A program made the translations under genes and the position numbers. A DNA stretch of 64,000 nt. Origin: Methanoculleus chikugoensis (lineage in GTDB: Archaea > Halobacteriota > Methanomicrobia > Methanomicrobiales > Methanoculleaceae). The notes under the pieces are model-generated. The model was not told the origin of the DNA and did no database searches. It worked only from the letters and a program-made list of their open reading frames with translations. Location: assembly GCF_019669965.1 (NCBI RefSeq), contig NZ_AP019781.1, forward strand, positions 1,054,001 to 1,118,000, written 5' to 3'. Positions 32,613-40,639 of this stretch are shown one piece after another; position 1 is the first letter of the stretch; each line of letters begins with the position of its first letter.

Positions 32613-33598
32613 TGCGGATCGCCATCCTCGGGTTCGGCTCCGTCGGCCGGGGCATCGCCCGGGCAATCCTTGCAAAAAACCTTGATATCACCGTCACCGG
32701 CCTTGCCGATTCAAGGAGCGGGATCATCGATCCGGCCGGGATCGACCTTGCGGCGGCGCTTGCCCGGAAGGAGAACGGCGGCCCCTGCGGCGGTCCGGAC
32801 GTCAGTCCCGGCGACGTGGTGGCGAAGGCGGATTACGACGTCCTCGTCGAGGTGACCCCGACGAACGTGGACGACGGCGAGCCGGCGCTGGGCCACATCC
32901 GGGGAGCCCTCCGGCGGCAAAAACACGTCGTCACCTCGAACAAAGGCCCGATTGCCCTTGCCTACCCGGAACTCCGGGCGCTTGCAGAGACGAACGGCGT
33001 CTTCCTGAAGTACGAAGCGACGGTCTGCGGAGCGATCCCGCTCATCCACGCGATGCAGGAGGGGCTTGCGGGCAACACCATCTCCCGGCTCTACGGGGTC
33101 TTCAACGGCACCTGCAACTACATTCTGACCCGCATGGCCGAGGACAGCCTCACCTACGAGCAGGCCCTTGCCGAGGCCCGGGAGCTCGGGTATGCCGAAG
33201 CCGATCCCACCTACGACGTCGAGGGGATCGACGCAGGCATCAAACTGGTCATCCTCGCAAACACTATCCTCGATATGCAGACCACGCTCGACGACGTGGA
33301 GAGGACGGGGATCACCCTCCTGACACCCGAGGCCCTGCGGCTTGCGGAAGACCAGGACTGCACCATCCGGCTCATCGGCGAGATCGTCCCGGAGGCCGGG
33401 GTGCTCCGCGTCTCGCCGCGGATCGTTGCAAAAGCGCACCCTCTCGTCGTCGAAGGGACGCTCAACGCGGTCACCGTGGAGACGGACCTCGCCGGGGACC
33501 TGACGTTCATCGGGAAGGGCGCGGGCTCCACCGAGACCGCCAGCGCGGTGATCGGCGACCTCCTCTACATCCGGGAGCGGCATGTCCAGGGTTCTTGA
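32609..33598 (+). CDS. hom: Homoserine dehydrogenase, 329 aa
   Basis: NAD(P)H-dependent reduction of aspartate semialdehyde to homoserine, for threonine, methionine and isoleucine synthesis. The N-terminal Rossmann motif (GFGSVGRG), the catalytic-region segments HVVTSNKGPIAL and GVFNGTCNYILTRM, and the substrate-domain helix EADPTYDVEGIDAGIKLVIL are complete. There is no C-terminal ACT domain, consistent with the separate ACT protein upstream. Two adjacent ATG codons (32609 and 32612) follow GGAGG; either could be used. Confidence 0.95.
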   Translation: MMRIAILGFGSVGRGIARAILAKNLDITVTGLADSRSGIIDPAGIDLAAALARKENGGPCGGPDVSPGDVVAKADYDVLVEVTPTNVDDGEPALGHIRGALRRQKHVVTSNKGPIALAYPELRALAETNGVFLKYEATVCGAIPLIHAMQEGLAGNTISRLYGVFNGTCNYILTRMAEDSLTYEQALAEARELGYAEADPTYDVEGIDAGIKLVILANTILDMQTTLDDVERTGITLLTPEALRLAEDQDCTIRLIGEIVPEAGVLRVSPRIVAKAHPLVVEGTLNAVTVETDLAGDLTFIGKGAGSTETASAVIGDLLYIRERHVQGS

Positions 33599-34709
33599 AC
33601 GGAGAAAACTGTACCTGCGGCTGATGCGTCAGGCGACGCTTGAGAGTGGCTACTTTACGGTGGCCGATATCGCTGAGGCGACCGAGACCCCCCGGAGCAC
33701 CGTCCAGGACTGGGTGAACCGCCTCATCGAGGAGGGGTGCGTCCTCGTCACGGAGGAGCAGCGGGGGCGGCACGCGGCGCGGTATGCGGCGAGCAGCGTG
33801 ATGCCGGAGAGCGCCTGCCGCCGGATATTCACCACGGTCGACGGCGGCGAGGTCGAGATCTACCACGAGTGCATGAGCGGGGGATGCGCAGCCTTCTGCG
33901 AGTTCCATCATGCCCGTGCCGGCGGCGCCCTGCAGTCCGTCCGCCGGGACGGGACGCTGCTCCGCGAGCGGGCAAGCCTCGGGCGGCGGGAGGTGGCCGT
34001 CGGGCTCGACCCCGCGCCGGCGGTCGGGATCGTCGGCGTCTTCCACGAGGACGGCTACATCCGCCAGCAGATCCGGTGCATCGGCGGCCCGGCCTACTCG
34101 CTCACCGATATGATGTCCCTCGCCGAAGGTGTCTGCGGCGTCACCGTCCGCCGCGAAGGGCCGGTAGTCGAGGGGGAGGTGGTCACCCGGGCGCTCGCCT
34201 ACGTCGCCGTCGGGATCGACGACACCGATACCGGGACCGAGGGTGCGACGTTCGCCCTTGCCCTCGCCCTCCTCCAGCACCTTGCGAAACTCGACGGCGT
34301 CATGCCGATCGGTCACCGCGTGGCGATGCTCAACCCCCGGCTCGAGGCCCGGACGGCCGGGAACTCGTGCAGTTGCATCGAGCTCGCGGTGGAGCCCGAT
34401 CTCGTGCCGCGGATCGAGGAGGCCGCCGTGCGGTTCGTTGCCGGGGAGGCGGCGTCCCCGGAGTGGGGCATCGCCGTCCGGCAGGGGTTCCGGGTGCCCG
34501 GCGCACTCCGGGCCTACGGCAGGAGCGCGAGGGAGGCGGTGATCGGCCGGGAAGATGCCGAAGAAGCCGCCGAGCGGTTCGGGGCGCACCTCCACGGCGG
34601 GCGGGGCGTCATCGGGGCGCTCGCGGCCGTCGCGCTCATCGGGCTCCCCCACGACGTGCTCCTCGATCCCGGACGGGACGTCTGCACCGGGTGGGAGCCG
34701 GTGGGGTGA
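33582..34709 (+). CDS. Winged-helix protein fused to a GIDDTD (TiaS/methanogenesis-marker-11-like) domain, 375 aa
   Basis: Residues 1-60 form a winged helix-turn-helix (SGYFTVADIAEATETPRSTVQDWVN region, read in parts), normally a DNA-binding module. Residues 95-110 hold a Cys/His group (HECMSGGCAAFCEFHH) that could bind metal. The C-terminal half starts with GIDDTD at 211-216 and continues GATFALALALL, MLNPRLEARTAGN and RGVIGALAAVALIGLP; this pattern is shared with the tRNA-Ile agmatinylcytidine synthetase TiaS and with methanogenesis marker protein 11. The exact family is unsettled to me, and no function should be assumed. Its start overlaps the end of hom by 17 bases. Confidence 0.75.
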   Translation: MSRVLERRKLYLRLMRQATLESGYFTVADIAEATETPRSTVQDWVNRLIEEGCVLVTEEQRGRHAARYAASSVMPESACRRIFTTVDGGEVEIYHECMSGGCAAFCEFHHARAGGALQSVRRDGTLLRERASLGRREVAVGLDPAPAVGIVGVFHEDGYIRQQIRCIGGPAYSLTDMMSLAEGVCGVTVRREGPVVEGEVVTRALAYVAVGIDDTDTGTEGATFALALALLQHLAKLDGVMPIGHRVAMLNPRLEARTAGNSCSCIELAVEPDLVPRIEEAAVRFVAGEAASPEWGIAVRQGFRVPGALRAYGRSAREAVIGREDAEEAAERFGAHLHGGRGVIGALAAVALIGLPHDVLLDPGRDVCTGWEPVG

Positions 34710-34847
34710 GCGGGGGGTCTGGGTGAGTTTTTCGCTCGCAGTGGTCGTCGTTGGGCTCTGGTTAGAGTGGCGCTCCTTTTTTGAAGTTTTGTCGCTTCTA
34801 GATATTCCCGCCATACAGTCTGTCACGCACCAAGACGTCACAAAACC

Positions 34848-35402
34848 GTGCACGGATTTCCACTGGCTATGCATCTGGCGGGGCTTATGCTCCCAGACGT
34901 TCTATCCATTGCAAGTCCAAGACCTTCGGTCTTCTCCTGCTCCTGCCCCGCACCTCCGGTTCACGGAACTCCGTTCCCATGGAACGTCGTTCCTACCGGT
35001 GCTCCAGTTCCGTTCCTCGCACCTAACGGTGCTTACGTTCGCTATCGTTTACGCCTCGAAGACCTCCGGTCTTCTCAAACTCCTGTCCGAAACCCTTTGG
35101 GTTTCTCAAGCTCCGGCCCAGCGGGCCATCGCATTCTACGGACAGTCGTTCTCCGGAACGTCGCACCTTCGGCCAGTCGCCTATCGCCACGCACTGCCCG
35201 CCCCTCAGGGGGGCGGAACGACGTTCCATCAGGAGCGGAGTTTGAGCACCGTCAGGTGCGAATGAGGAGCGCGAAGCGCGGGTGGTGGGGGTTACAGAGA
35301 TCCATTATAACGTGGAGACAGGGGAGGGGGCGCAGCCCCCTCCCCGTCAGCCCCACCCCCAATGGCGATTCTCCCACGGTCCACTGCATCGGGCTTTTCC
35401 TC
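34848..35402 (+). repeat. Dispersed intergenic repeat, family 1, copy C, expanded by a hairpin array
   Basis: The left end CACGGATTTCCACTGGCTAT and the right end ATGGCGATTCTCCCACGGTC-CACTGCATCGGG match the family. Between them the element is 555 bases because a family 2 array occupies its left part, with arms AGACC/GGTCT, GTTCC/GGAAC, CACC/GGTG, GAAGACC/GGTCTTC, GAAACCC/GGGTTTC and GGCC/GGCC. The conserved core then resumes at about 35181 (CGCCACGCACTGCCCGCCCC) and the GACAGGGGAGGGGGCGC block follows at 35318. It fills most of the 864-base gap; 34710-34847 and 35403-35573 hold no gene I can support. Confidence 0.78.
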
Positions 35403-35573
35403 GCACTTCCCTGTTTCACTAATCGTGTTAAGCATGCTCGTGTGCCCCGTGAGTTCTATCGCCTGCAATAGTCTCTTTCGATCCTCACTCATCACCCCGG
35501 CAGATCCCCCTCTCCCCCGCGCTACCCATAAATACCCGGAGCCGGCAGATACCCCTCATCGAGGTGAAGCGCG

Positions 35574-36221
35574 GTGAGACGCGAACTTGAAGAGGAGATC
35601 GAGAAGCTCTCCTCCCTTGCACGGGAGCGGGGCGCGGAAGCGCGGCGGATAGCGGCGCATGACGTCGTCGTCGCGGAGTGGGTGCGGTTCAAGTGCCGGT
35701 TCGGGTGCAAGGGCTATGGAAAACACATGTCCTGCCCGCCGTATGCCCCCACCCCCGCCGAGACCGGGCGGCTGCTCGGCGAGTACGGCACCGCCCTCCT
35801 TCTCCGGTTCGAGGGCATCCCCGGGCATCCCGACCTCAAACCCGACGAGATACCGCTCGACTTCCACCCGTTCTTCCGCGACCTCATCCTCTGGGTGAAC
35901 TCGACGGTGCACCTCCTCGAGAAGACGGCGTTCTACGACGATTTCCCGAAGGCCTTCGGGTTCGGCGGATATCCCTGCATCTACTGCGAGCACCTGCACT
36001 GCGTCGCCGAGGAGCACGAAGGGGTCGTCGACGAGAGCATCCGGAGGCTCTGCCGGCATATGGATCTCGTCCGCCCGACGATGGAGGGGGCCGGGATCGA
36101 CGTCTTCTCCACCGCCCGGAAAGTCGGGTGGAACCTGCACGTCGTCCCCTGCCGCGACCTCGAGTACGGGAAGATCGAGCACGGCAACATCACCTCGGTA
36201 GGGCTCGTCCTCATCGAGTGA
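35574..36221 (+). CDS. DUF2284 metal-binding protein, 215 aa
   Basis: Small cysteine-rich protein of a family widespread in anaerobes; the function is unknown. Cysteines occur in FKCRFGCKGYGKHMSCPPY (about 38-56) and in GYPCIYCEHLHC (about 133-144), the spacing expected for metal or Fe-S binding. A GTG start at 35574 is supported by GAGGTG seven bases upstream, and a TATA-like CATAAATAC about 45 bases upstream (35527-35535) gives a short leader. It stands alone between repeat copy C and the convergent inositol-phosphate synthase gene. Confidence 0.85.
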   Translation: MRRELEEEIEKLSSLARERGAEARRIAAHDVVVAEWVRFKCRFGCKGYGKHMSCPPYAPTPAETGRLLGEYGTALLLRFEGIPGHPDLKPDEIPLDFHPFFRDLILWVNSTVHLLEKTAFYDDFPKAFGFGGYPCIYCEHLHCVAEEHEGVVDESIRRLCRHMDLVRPTMEGAGIDVFSTARKVGWNLHVVPCRDLEYGKIEHGNITSVGLVLIE

Positions 36222-36232
36222 CGCGCCGGCCT

Positions 36233-37336
36233 TCAGTCGTCCCGGGCGCCCCGGATGAACTCCTCGGTCATGTGCCAGGCGTCGTCGTCCCGGAACTGCA
36301 CCGGGGGGTGCTTCATGAAGTAGGCGGACGGTGATATGAGCGCACCGCCGACGCCCCTATCAAGGGCGAGCCTGCAACACCGGATGGCGTCGATGACGAT
36401 CCCTGCGGAGTTGGGCGAGTCCTCGACGGAGAGGCGGAGGTCGAGGTGCATGGGGACGTCCCCGAAGAGCCGCCCTTCCATTCTGAGAAAGCAGACCTTG
36501 TTGTCCTTCTGCCAGCAGACGTAGTCGCTCGGGCCGATGTGGATGTCGTCGTCGTCGAGCGGCACTTCGAGAACCGACTGCACCGCTTCGGTCTTCGACC
36601 TTCTCTTCGAGGCGAGGCGGTCGCGGTTGAGCATGTTGAGAAAGTCCGTGTTGCCGCCGGTGTTCAGCTGGTACGTCCGGTCGAGTCGCACTCCCCGCTG
36701 CCGGAAGAGGTTCGCGAGAACGCGGTGGGTGATCGTCGCACCGAGCTGGGCCTTGACGTCGTCGCCGATGATCGGAAGGCCGTGTTCACGAAATCTCGCT
36801 GCCCAGGCCGGATCGCTCGCGATGAAGACCGGCATGTTGTTGACGAGGCCGACGCCCGCCTCCAGCGCACAATCGGCATAGAACCGCGCGGCCTCCTCGG
36901 AGCCCACGGGAAGGTAGTTGAGCAGTATCTCGGCGCCCGACTCCTCGAGCACCCGGACGACGTCCTCGCGCGACGCCTCCTCCTCGGCGGCGAGCACGAA
37001 CCTGCACTCCTCCCGATAATCCTGCATGTGTCCGGGAAAACCGTCCAGCACCCGCCCCATCCGGACGGCGACACCGGTTCTCGGCATCTTTGGGCAGAAC
37101 GCCGTGGTGCAGTTCGGGGGGGAGAAGATAGCTTCCGAGATATCTTTACCGACCTTCCTCGCATCGATGTCGAACGCCGCAGCGACCTCGATCTCGGACG
37201 GCCGGTATCCGCCGAGATCCCAGTGCATCAGCCCGATTGCGTCCTTCTCGCTCTTCCCCCGGTAATATTCGATCCCCTGTAACAGCGAACTGGCACAGTT
37301 CCCGACGCCCACGATTGCAATCCTGATCGAGTCCAC
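36233..37336 (-). CDS. myo-Inositol-1-phosphate synthase, 367 aa
   Basis: NAD-dependent isomerisation of glucose-6-phosphate to inositol-1-phosphate, needed for archaeal inositol phospholipids and some compatible solutes. The N-terminal Rossmann motif is GVGNCASSLLQG. The diagnostic segment IGDDVKAQLGAT, TYQLNTGGNTDFLNM, RLASKRRSKTEAV and the later LEVPLDDDDIHIGPSDY are intact. The GTG at 37336 is chosen as start because it directly precedes DSIRIAIVG and is preceded by a GGGGGG-containing leader; the open frame upstream of it is not protein-like. Its upstream region faces the Fae-like gene divergently. Confidence 0.92.
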   Translation of the reverse strand: MDSIRIAIVGVGNCASSLLQGIEYYRGKSEKDAIGLMHWDLGGYRPSEIEVAAAFDIDARKVGKDISEAIFSPPNCTTAFCPKMPRTGVAVRMGRVLDGFPGHMQDYREECRFVLAAEEEASREDVVRVLEESGAEILLNYLPVGSEEAARFYADCALEAGVGLVNNMPVFIASDPAWAARFREHGLPIIGDDVKAQLGATITHRVLANLFRQRGVRLDRTYQLNTGGNTDFLNMLNRDRLASKRRSKTEAVQSVLEVPLDDDDIHIGPSDYVCWQKDNKVCFLRMEGRLFGDVPMHLDLRLSVEDSPNSAGIVIDAIRCCRLALDRGVGGALISPSAYFMKHPPVQFRDDDAWHMTEEFIRGARDD

Positions 37337-37457
37337 GACAGCCCCCCGATAGATCCGGTGCGCGCCCAAAACACCCCTCTTTTGGCGGGTGCGCCGGACG
37401 CAGGTTGAGATGGTGCAACCCTCTCCAGGTTGCGTTTTTGGGTATACTACGGAGCGG

Positions 37458-37469
37458 AAAATATAAGGG
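37458..37469 (+). promoter_or_regulatory. TATA box of the short Fae-like gene
   Basis: GAAAATATAAGG at about 37457-37468. The expected start site about 25 bases downstream coincides with the ATG at 37490, suggesting a leaderless mRNA. This supports the idea that the short reading frame is a real gene rather than a random remnant. Confidence 0.55.
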
Positions 37470-37489
37470 TATGGTTCGGGAAGCACCGG

Positions 37490-37771
37490 ATGACCATGGA
37501 TGATCTCTGCAGGCCCGACGGCGTTCCGTGCGGCCCGGCCGCCGTCGCGAAGGCGGTGGTTGACAGCGTCGCTGAGTCATCCCGGAGGCTGAGGCCGAAC
37601 CTGCTGATTATAGCATCGGTCTTCATCGAGTGGGATGCGGCGGACAAAAAGAAGATCTATGACTGGAATTACGAGGCGACGAAGACCGCTATCCGCCGGA
37701 CGGTGGCGGGTGAGCCGGGGATGAGCGAGGTGCTCGCCCGGAAAGACACGGCCAAACATCCCTTCGCATGA
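37490..37771 (+). CDS. Short formaldehyde-activating-enzyme (Fae)-like protein, C-terminal half only, 93 aa
   Basis: Matches the second half of Fae: GPAAVAKAVVDSVAE, LLIIASVFIEWDAADKKKIYDWNYEATKTAI (read in parts) and ARKDTAKHPF correspond to the C-terminal helices and strands of the enzyme of about 165 residues that condenses formaldehyde with tetrahydromethanopterin or tetrahydromethanopterin-like carriers. The N-terminal half, which carries the catalytic histidine of Fae, is absent, and no second piece is visible upstream because that DNA is the inositol-phosphate synthase gene on the other strand. The frame is intact and has its own TATA box. It could be a functional short paralogue or a truncated gene that is still open. 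Confidence 0.75.
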   Translation: MTMDDLCRPDGVPCGPAAVAKAVVDSVAESSRRLRPNLLIIASVFIEWDAADKKKIYDWNYEATKTAIRRTVAGEPGMSEVLARKDTAKHPFA

Positions 37772-37790
37772 TACGGTGGCGATCTTCCTT

Positions 37791-38540
37791 TTATGCCAGC
37801 AGCAGGATCGCAGCATACCCGAATGCGCCGAGAACAAAGGGGGCGATCCGGCTCTGGCGGTCTTCGGGGAGTTCTTCCTTGAGCACGTTGAGGATCACGC
37901 CGCCGGCGAGGAGTGCGGTGAGGACGGCGATCCAGACCTCCGGGAGGCTCGTGAGGTAGCCTGCCGCGAGGCCGCCAGCGAGTGCTGCGGTGAGCGCCCA
38001 ACGCCCGATCCTGTCGTAGTCCCGGCGGTGGTCCTTGCGCAGCCCGTAATCGGTGACCAGAAAATGAAGGGCCATCGCGGCGGTGTAGAAGGCGAGGCTG
38101 ACGGGACCGGGCCGGATGCGGTGGAGCAGGAGGTAGCCAATCAGGCCGTTGTAAGCGCCGAAGGATGCGATGTGCAGCACAAAGACGCCCGGCCCGGTCG
38201 TCGTGCGCCCCGACTCCCGGGCCTGCGGCTGGTATACCTGCGATCTCCTGACGACACGTTCAAGTCCGTAGAAGGCGACGAGGCCGGCGAGGGCAACAAG
38301 GTAGATGTGGTTCTCGATACTTGCAAGCACCCCGCCGACGATGGATGCCCGGATAACCTCCTGACCGGCACCCAGTTCGGGGAGCAGACGGACGAAGACG
38401 TAAGCCACGGAGACCCCGCCGGCTATCGAGAGCCAGCGGCTCCGCGGTATGACGTCGAGGAACCGCAGCCTGCCTGCGGCCAGGTGGACGGCTATCATGA
38501 CGGCGGCGGCAAGGAGCGGGAGGACGGGGATGGAGATCAT
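37791..38540 (-). CDS. Integral membrane protein, ZIP-transporter-like layout, 249 aa
   Basis: About seven to eight hydrophobic helices, beginning MISIPVLPLLAAAVMIAVH. Charged and histidine-containing turns (SIENHIYLVAL, FLVTDYGLRKDHRRDYDRIG) and the C-terminal GGVILNVLKEELPEDRQ resemble annotated ZIP-like proteins, where the last helix pair carries an E-rich loop. The classical metal-site HNxxDG motif is not visible, so transport of a divalent metal is only a suggestion. It lies between the convergent Fae-like gene and the divergent kup gene. Confidence 0.65.
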   Translation of the reverse strand: MISIPVLPLLAAAVMIAVHLAAGRLRFLDVIPRSRWLSIAGGVSVAYVFVRLLPELGAGQEVIRASIVGGVLASIENHIYLVALAGLVAFYGLERVVRRSQVYQPQARESGRTTTGPGVFVLHIASFGAYNGLIGYLLLHRIRPGPVSLAFYTAAMALHFLVTDYGLRKDHRRDYDRIGRWALTAALAGGLAAGYLTSLPEVWIAVLTALLAGGVILNVLKEELPEDRQSRIAPFVLGAFGYAAILLLA

Positions 38541-38617
38541 GGCCTCCTCGTCATCGTGAGGAGGAGAATAAATGTATCCTCAGACACAAAATCCGCTCCA
38601 TACCACCGAGGTGAGGT

Positions 38618-40435
38618 GTGACCGGTCACGACAGTCATCCCTGGCATGGTGTCCTGAAATCCATGGGCCTCGTCTTCGGGGATATCGGGACAAGCCCTAT
38701 CTACACGCTTACGGTGATCTTTCTCCTGGTGGAGCCCACGGCCTCAAACGTGATGGGCATCCTCTCCCTGCTCATCTGGACGCTGATCATCCTCATCACG
38801 GTCGAGTACGCGTGGCTTGCGATGAGCCTAGGCAGAAAGGGTGAAGGGGGCACCATCGTCCTTCGGGAACTCCTCACACCCTACATCAGATCCAAAACAG
38901 GGTTAACGATCGTTTCCGCGATGACCGTCATTGGCGTCGCGCTCCTCATCGGCGACGGGGTCATTACCCCGGCGATCAGTATCCTCTCCGCCGTGGAGGG
39001 CCTCGTCCTGATCCCGGGGTTTGGGGCGGCTACGGAAGGCATGCTCATCCTGATCGCCGCGGCCATCGCCATCGGGCTCTTTGCAGTCCAGCAGCGCGGG
39101 ACCGAGCGGGTGGCCTGGTCGTTTGGACCACTGGCGGGAACCTGGTTTCTGGCGCTTGCCGTCTCCGGCATCATAGGGATCCTGTGGGCTCCGGCAGTGC
39201 TCCTTGCGGTAAATCCTTATTATGCCATCCAGTTTCTCCTGGACGGGGGATGGCCTGCGTTCTTCCTCCTCTCATCGGTCATCCTGGTGGCTACAGGAGG
39301 CGAGGCTCTGTATGCGGATATGGGCCACCTGGGGAGAACTCCTATCGTCCGCGCCTGGTATCTCGTCTTCGTCGCCCTGGTGCTCAACTATCTTGGTCAG
39401 GGAGCCTTCCTTCTCACCCACCCCGACGTACACTTCGTCCTCTTCGAGATGGTCAGGAGCATCTCACCCCTGATCTATGTCCCGTTCCTCCTTCTCTCCA
39501 TCCTGGCCACCATCATCGCCTCCCAGGCGATGATCAGCGGACTCTTCTCGATCGTTTACCAGGGGATCACTACCCGTATGCTCCCGATGCTGAAGATCGA
39601 CTATACGTCCGCGGAACTCCGATCTCAGATCTATATCGGCTCAGTGAACTGGTTCCTTCTCTTTGCCGTACTGGCGGTGATGTTTCTGTTCCAATCCTCC
39701 GCCCGCCTGGCCGCCGCCTATGGTTTTGCTGTTACGGGAACCATGACCATTACGGGCATCATGATCACCTCCATCCTCTTTCGCAGAAGGCTGGTTCTCC
39801 CCGGGCTTATCGGCATCGGGGTAACTCTGGTGGACATAGCATTCTTCATAGCCGCCACCTCAAAGATTCCGGCAGGAGCCTACGTTGCACTCATCATAGC
39901 TTCGATACCGCTTGCGGTCATTCTCATCTACCGCGCCGGTCAGAACCGGATGGCCTGTAGGTTCCGCCCGATGGAACTCCCCGTGTTTCTCGCCACCTAC
40001 CGGGACCTCACTCAAGAGGTCTCTAAGATCTGCGGCACAGCGCTCTTCTTTGCACGGGACGTCCGGATGATTCCTCCCTACATCGCGCTGACGATGTTCA
40101 CGAACAACATCGTCTACGAGGACAACATCATCATCTCCATCATCATCCAGGACAACCCCTTCGGGGTGAAGAGCGGGTTTGAGGATGATCTGGCGCCGGG
40201 ACTCCGGAGGTTCAAGATCGAGATCGGCTACATGGAGGTTGCGGACATCAAAAAGATCCTGCAGGATGCCGGCATCCGGGAGAAGGCTATCTTTTACGGC
40301 CTTGAGGACATCGTTACGGACAACATCGTCTGGAAGGTCTACTCTGCCATAAAGCGCCTTAGCCCGTCGTTCGTCCAGTTCTACAAGTTGCCCACGGATA
40401 AGATTCACGGCGTTCTCACCCGGGTGGAGATGTAG
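38618..40435 (+). CDS. kup: KUP-family potassium transporter, 605 aa
   Basis: Proton-coupled low-affinity K+ uptake protein. The hallmark GDIGTSPIYT is at about 21-30, and 12 hydrophobic helices follow up to about residue 440 (including LLIGDGVITPAISILSAVEG and GGEALYADMGHLG, both read as family segments). A cytosolic C-terminal domain of about 160 residues ends the protein. The GTG start at 38618 follows GAGGTGAG. In hydrogenotrophic methanogens potassium is a main osmolyte; the glycine-betaine-type transporter at 60 kb serves the same need, though far away. Confidence 0.93.
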   Translation: MTGHDSHPWHGVLKSMGLVFGDIGTSPIYTLTVIFLLVEPTASNVMGILSLLIWTLIILITVEYAWLAMSLGRKGEGGTIVLRELLTPYIRSKTGLTIVSAMTVIGVALLIGDGVITPAISILSAVEGLVLIPGFGAATEGMLILIAAAIAIGLFAVQQRGTERVAWSFGPLAGTWFLALAVSGIIGILWAPAVLLAVNPYYAIQFLLDGGWPAFFLLSSVILVATGGEALYADMGHLGRTPIVRAWYLVFVALVLNYLGQGAFLLTHPDVHFVLFEMVRSISPLIYVPFLLLSILATIIASQAMISGLFSIVYQGITTRMLPMLKIDYTSAELRSQIYIGSVNWFLLFAVLAVMFLFQSSARLAAAYGFAVTGTMTITGIMITSILFRRRLVLPGLIGIGVTLVDIAFFIAATSKIPAGAYVALIIASIPLAVILIYRAGQNRMACRFRPMELPVFLATYRDLTQEVSKICGTALFFARDVRMIPPYIALTMFTNNIVYEDNIIISIIIQDNPFGVKSGFEDDLAPGLRRFKIEIGYMEVADIKKILQDAGIREKAIFYGLEDIVTDNIVWKVYSAIKRLSPSFVQFYKLPTDKIHGVLTRVEM

Positions 40436-40639
40436 TTGCGCTGGAGAGAACCTGCTGCAACAATCCCGTTGCCGGAGAGATCTGTGGGTACCCTGTCCCG
40501 ACGACTCACATGGTGGAGATGGCTAATCATCCGGACAAAGGAGATGGACACCCTGAGGGTTATCGTAGGATTCCCGTATCTAACGAAACGGGATGATGCA
40601 GGGGTCATCGGTCGCTCCCCGACAAGAGAAGAATGACTG

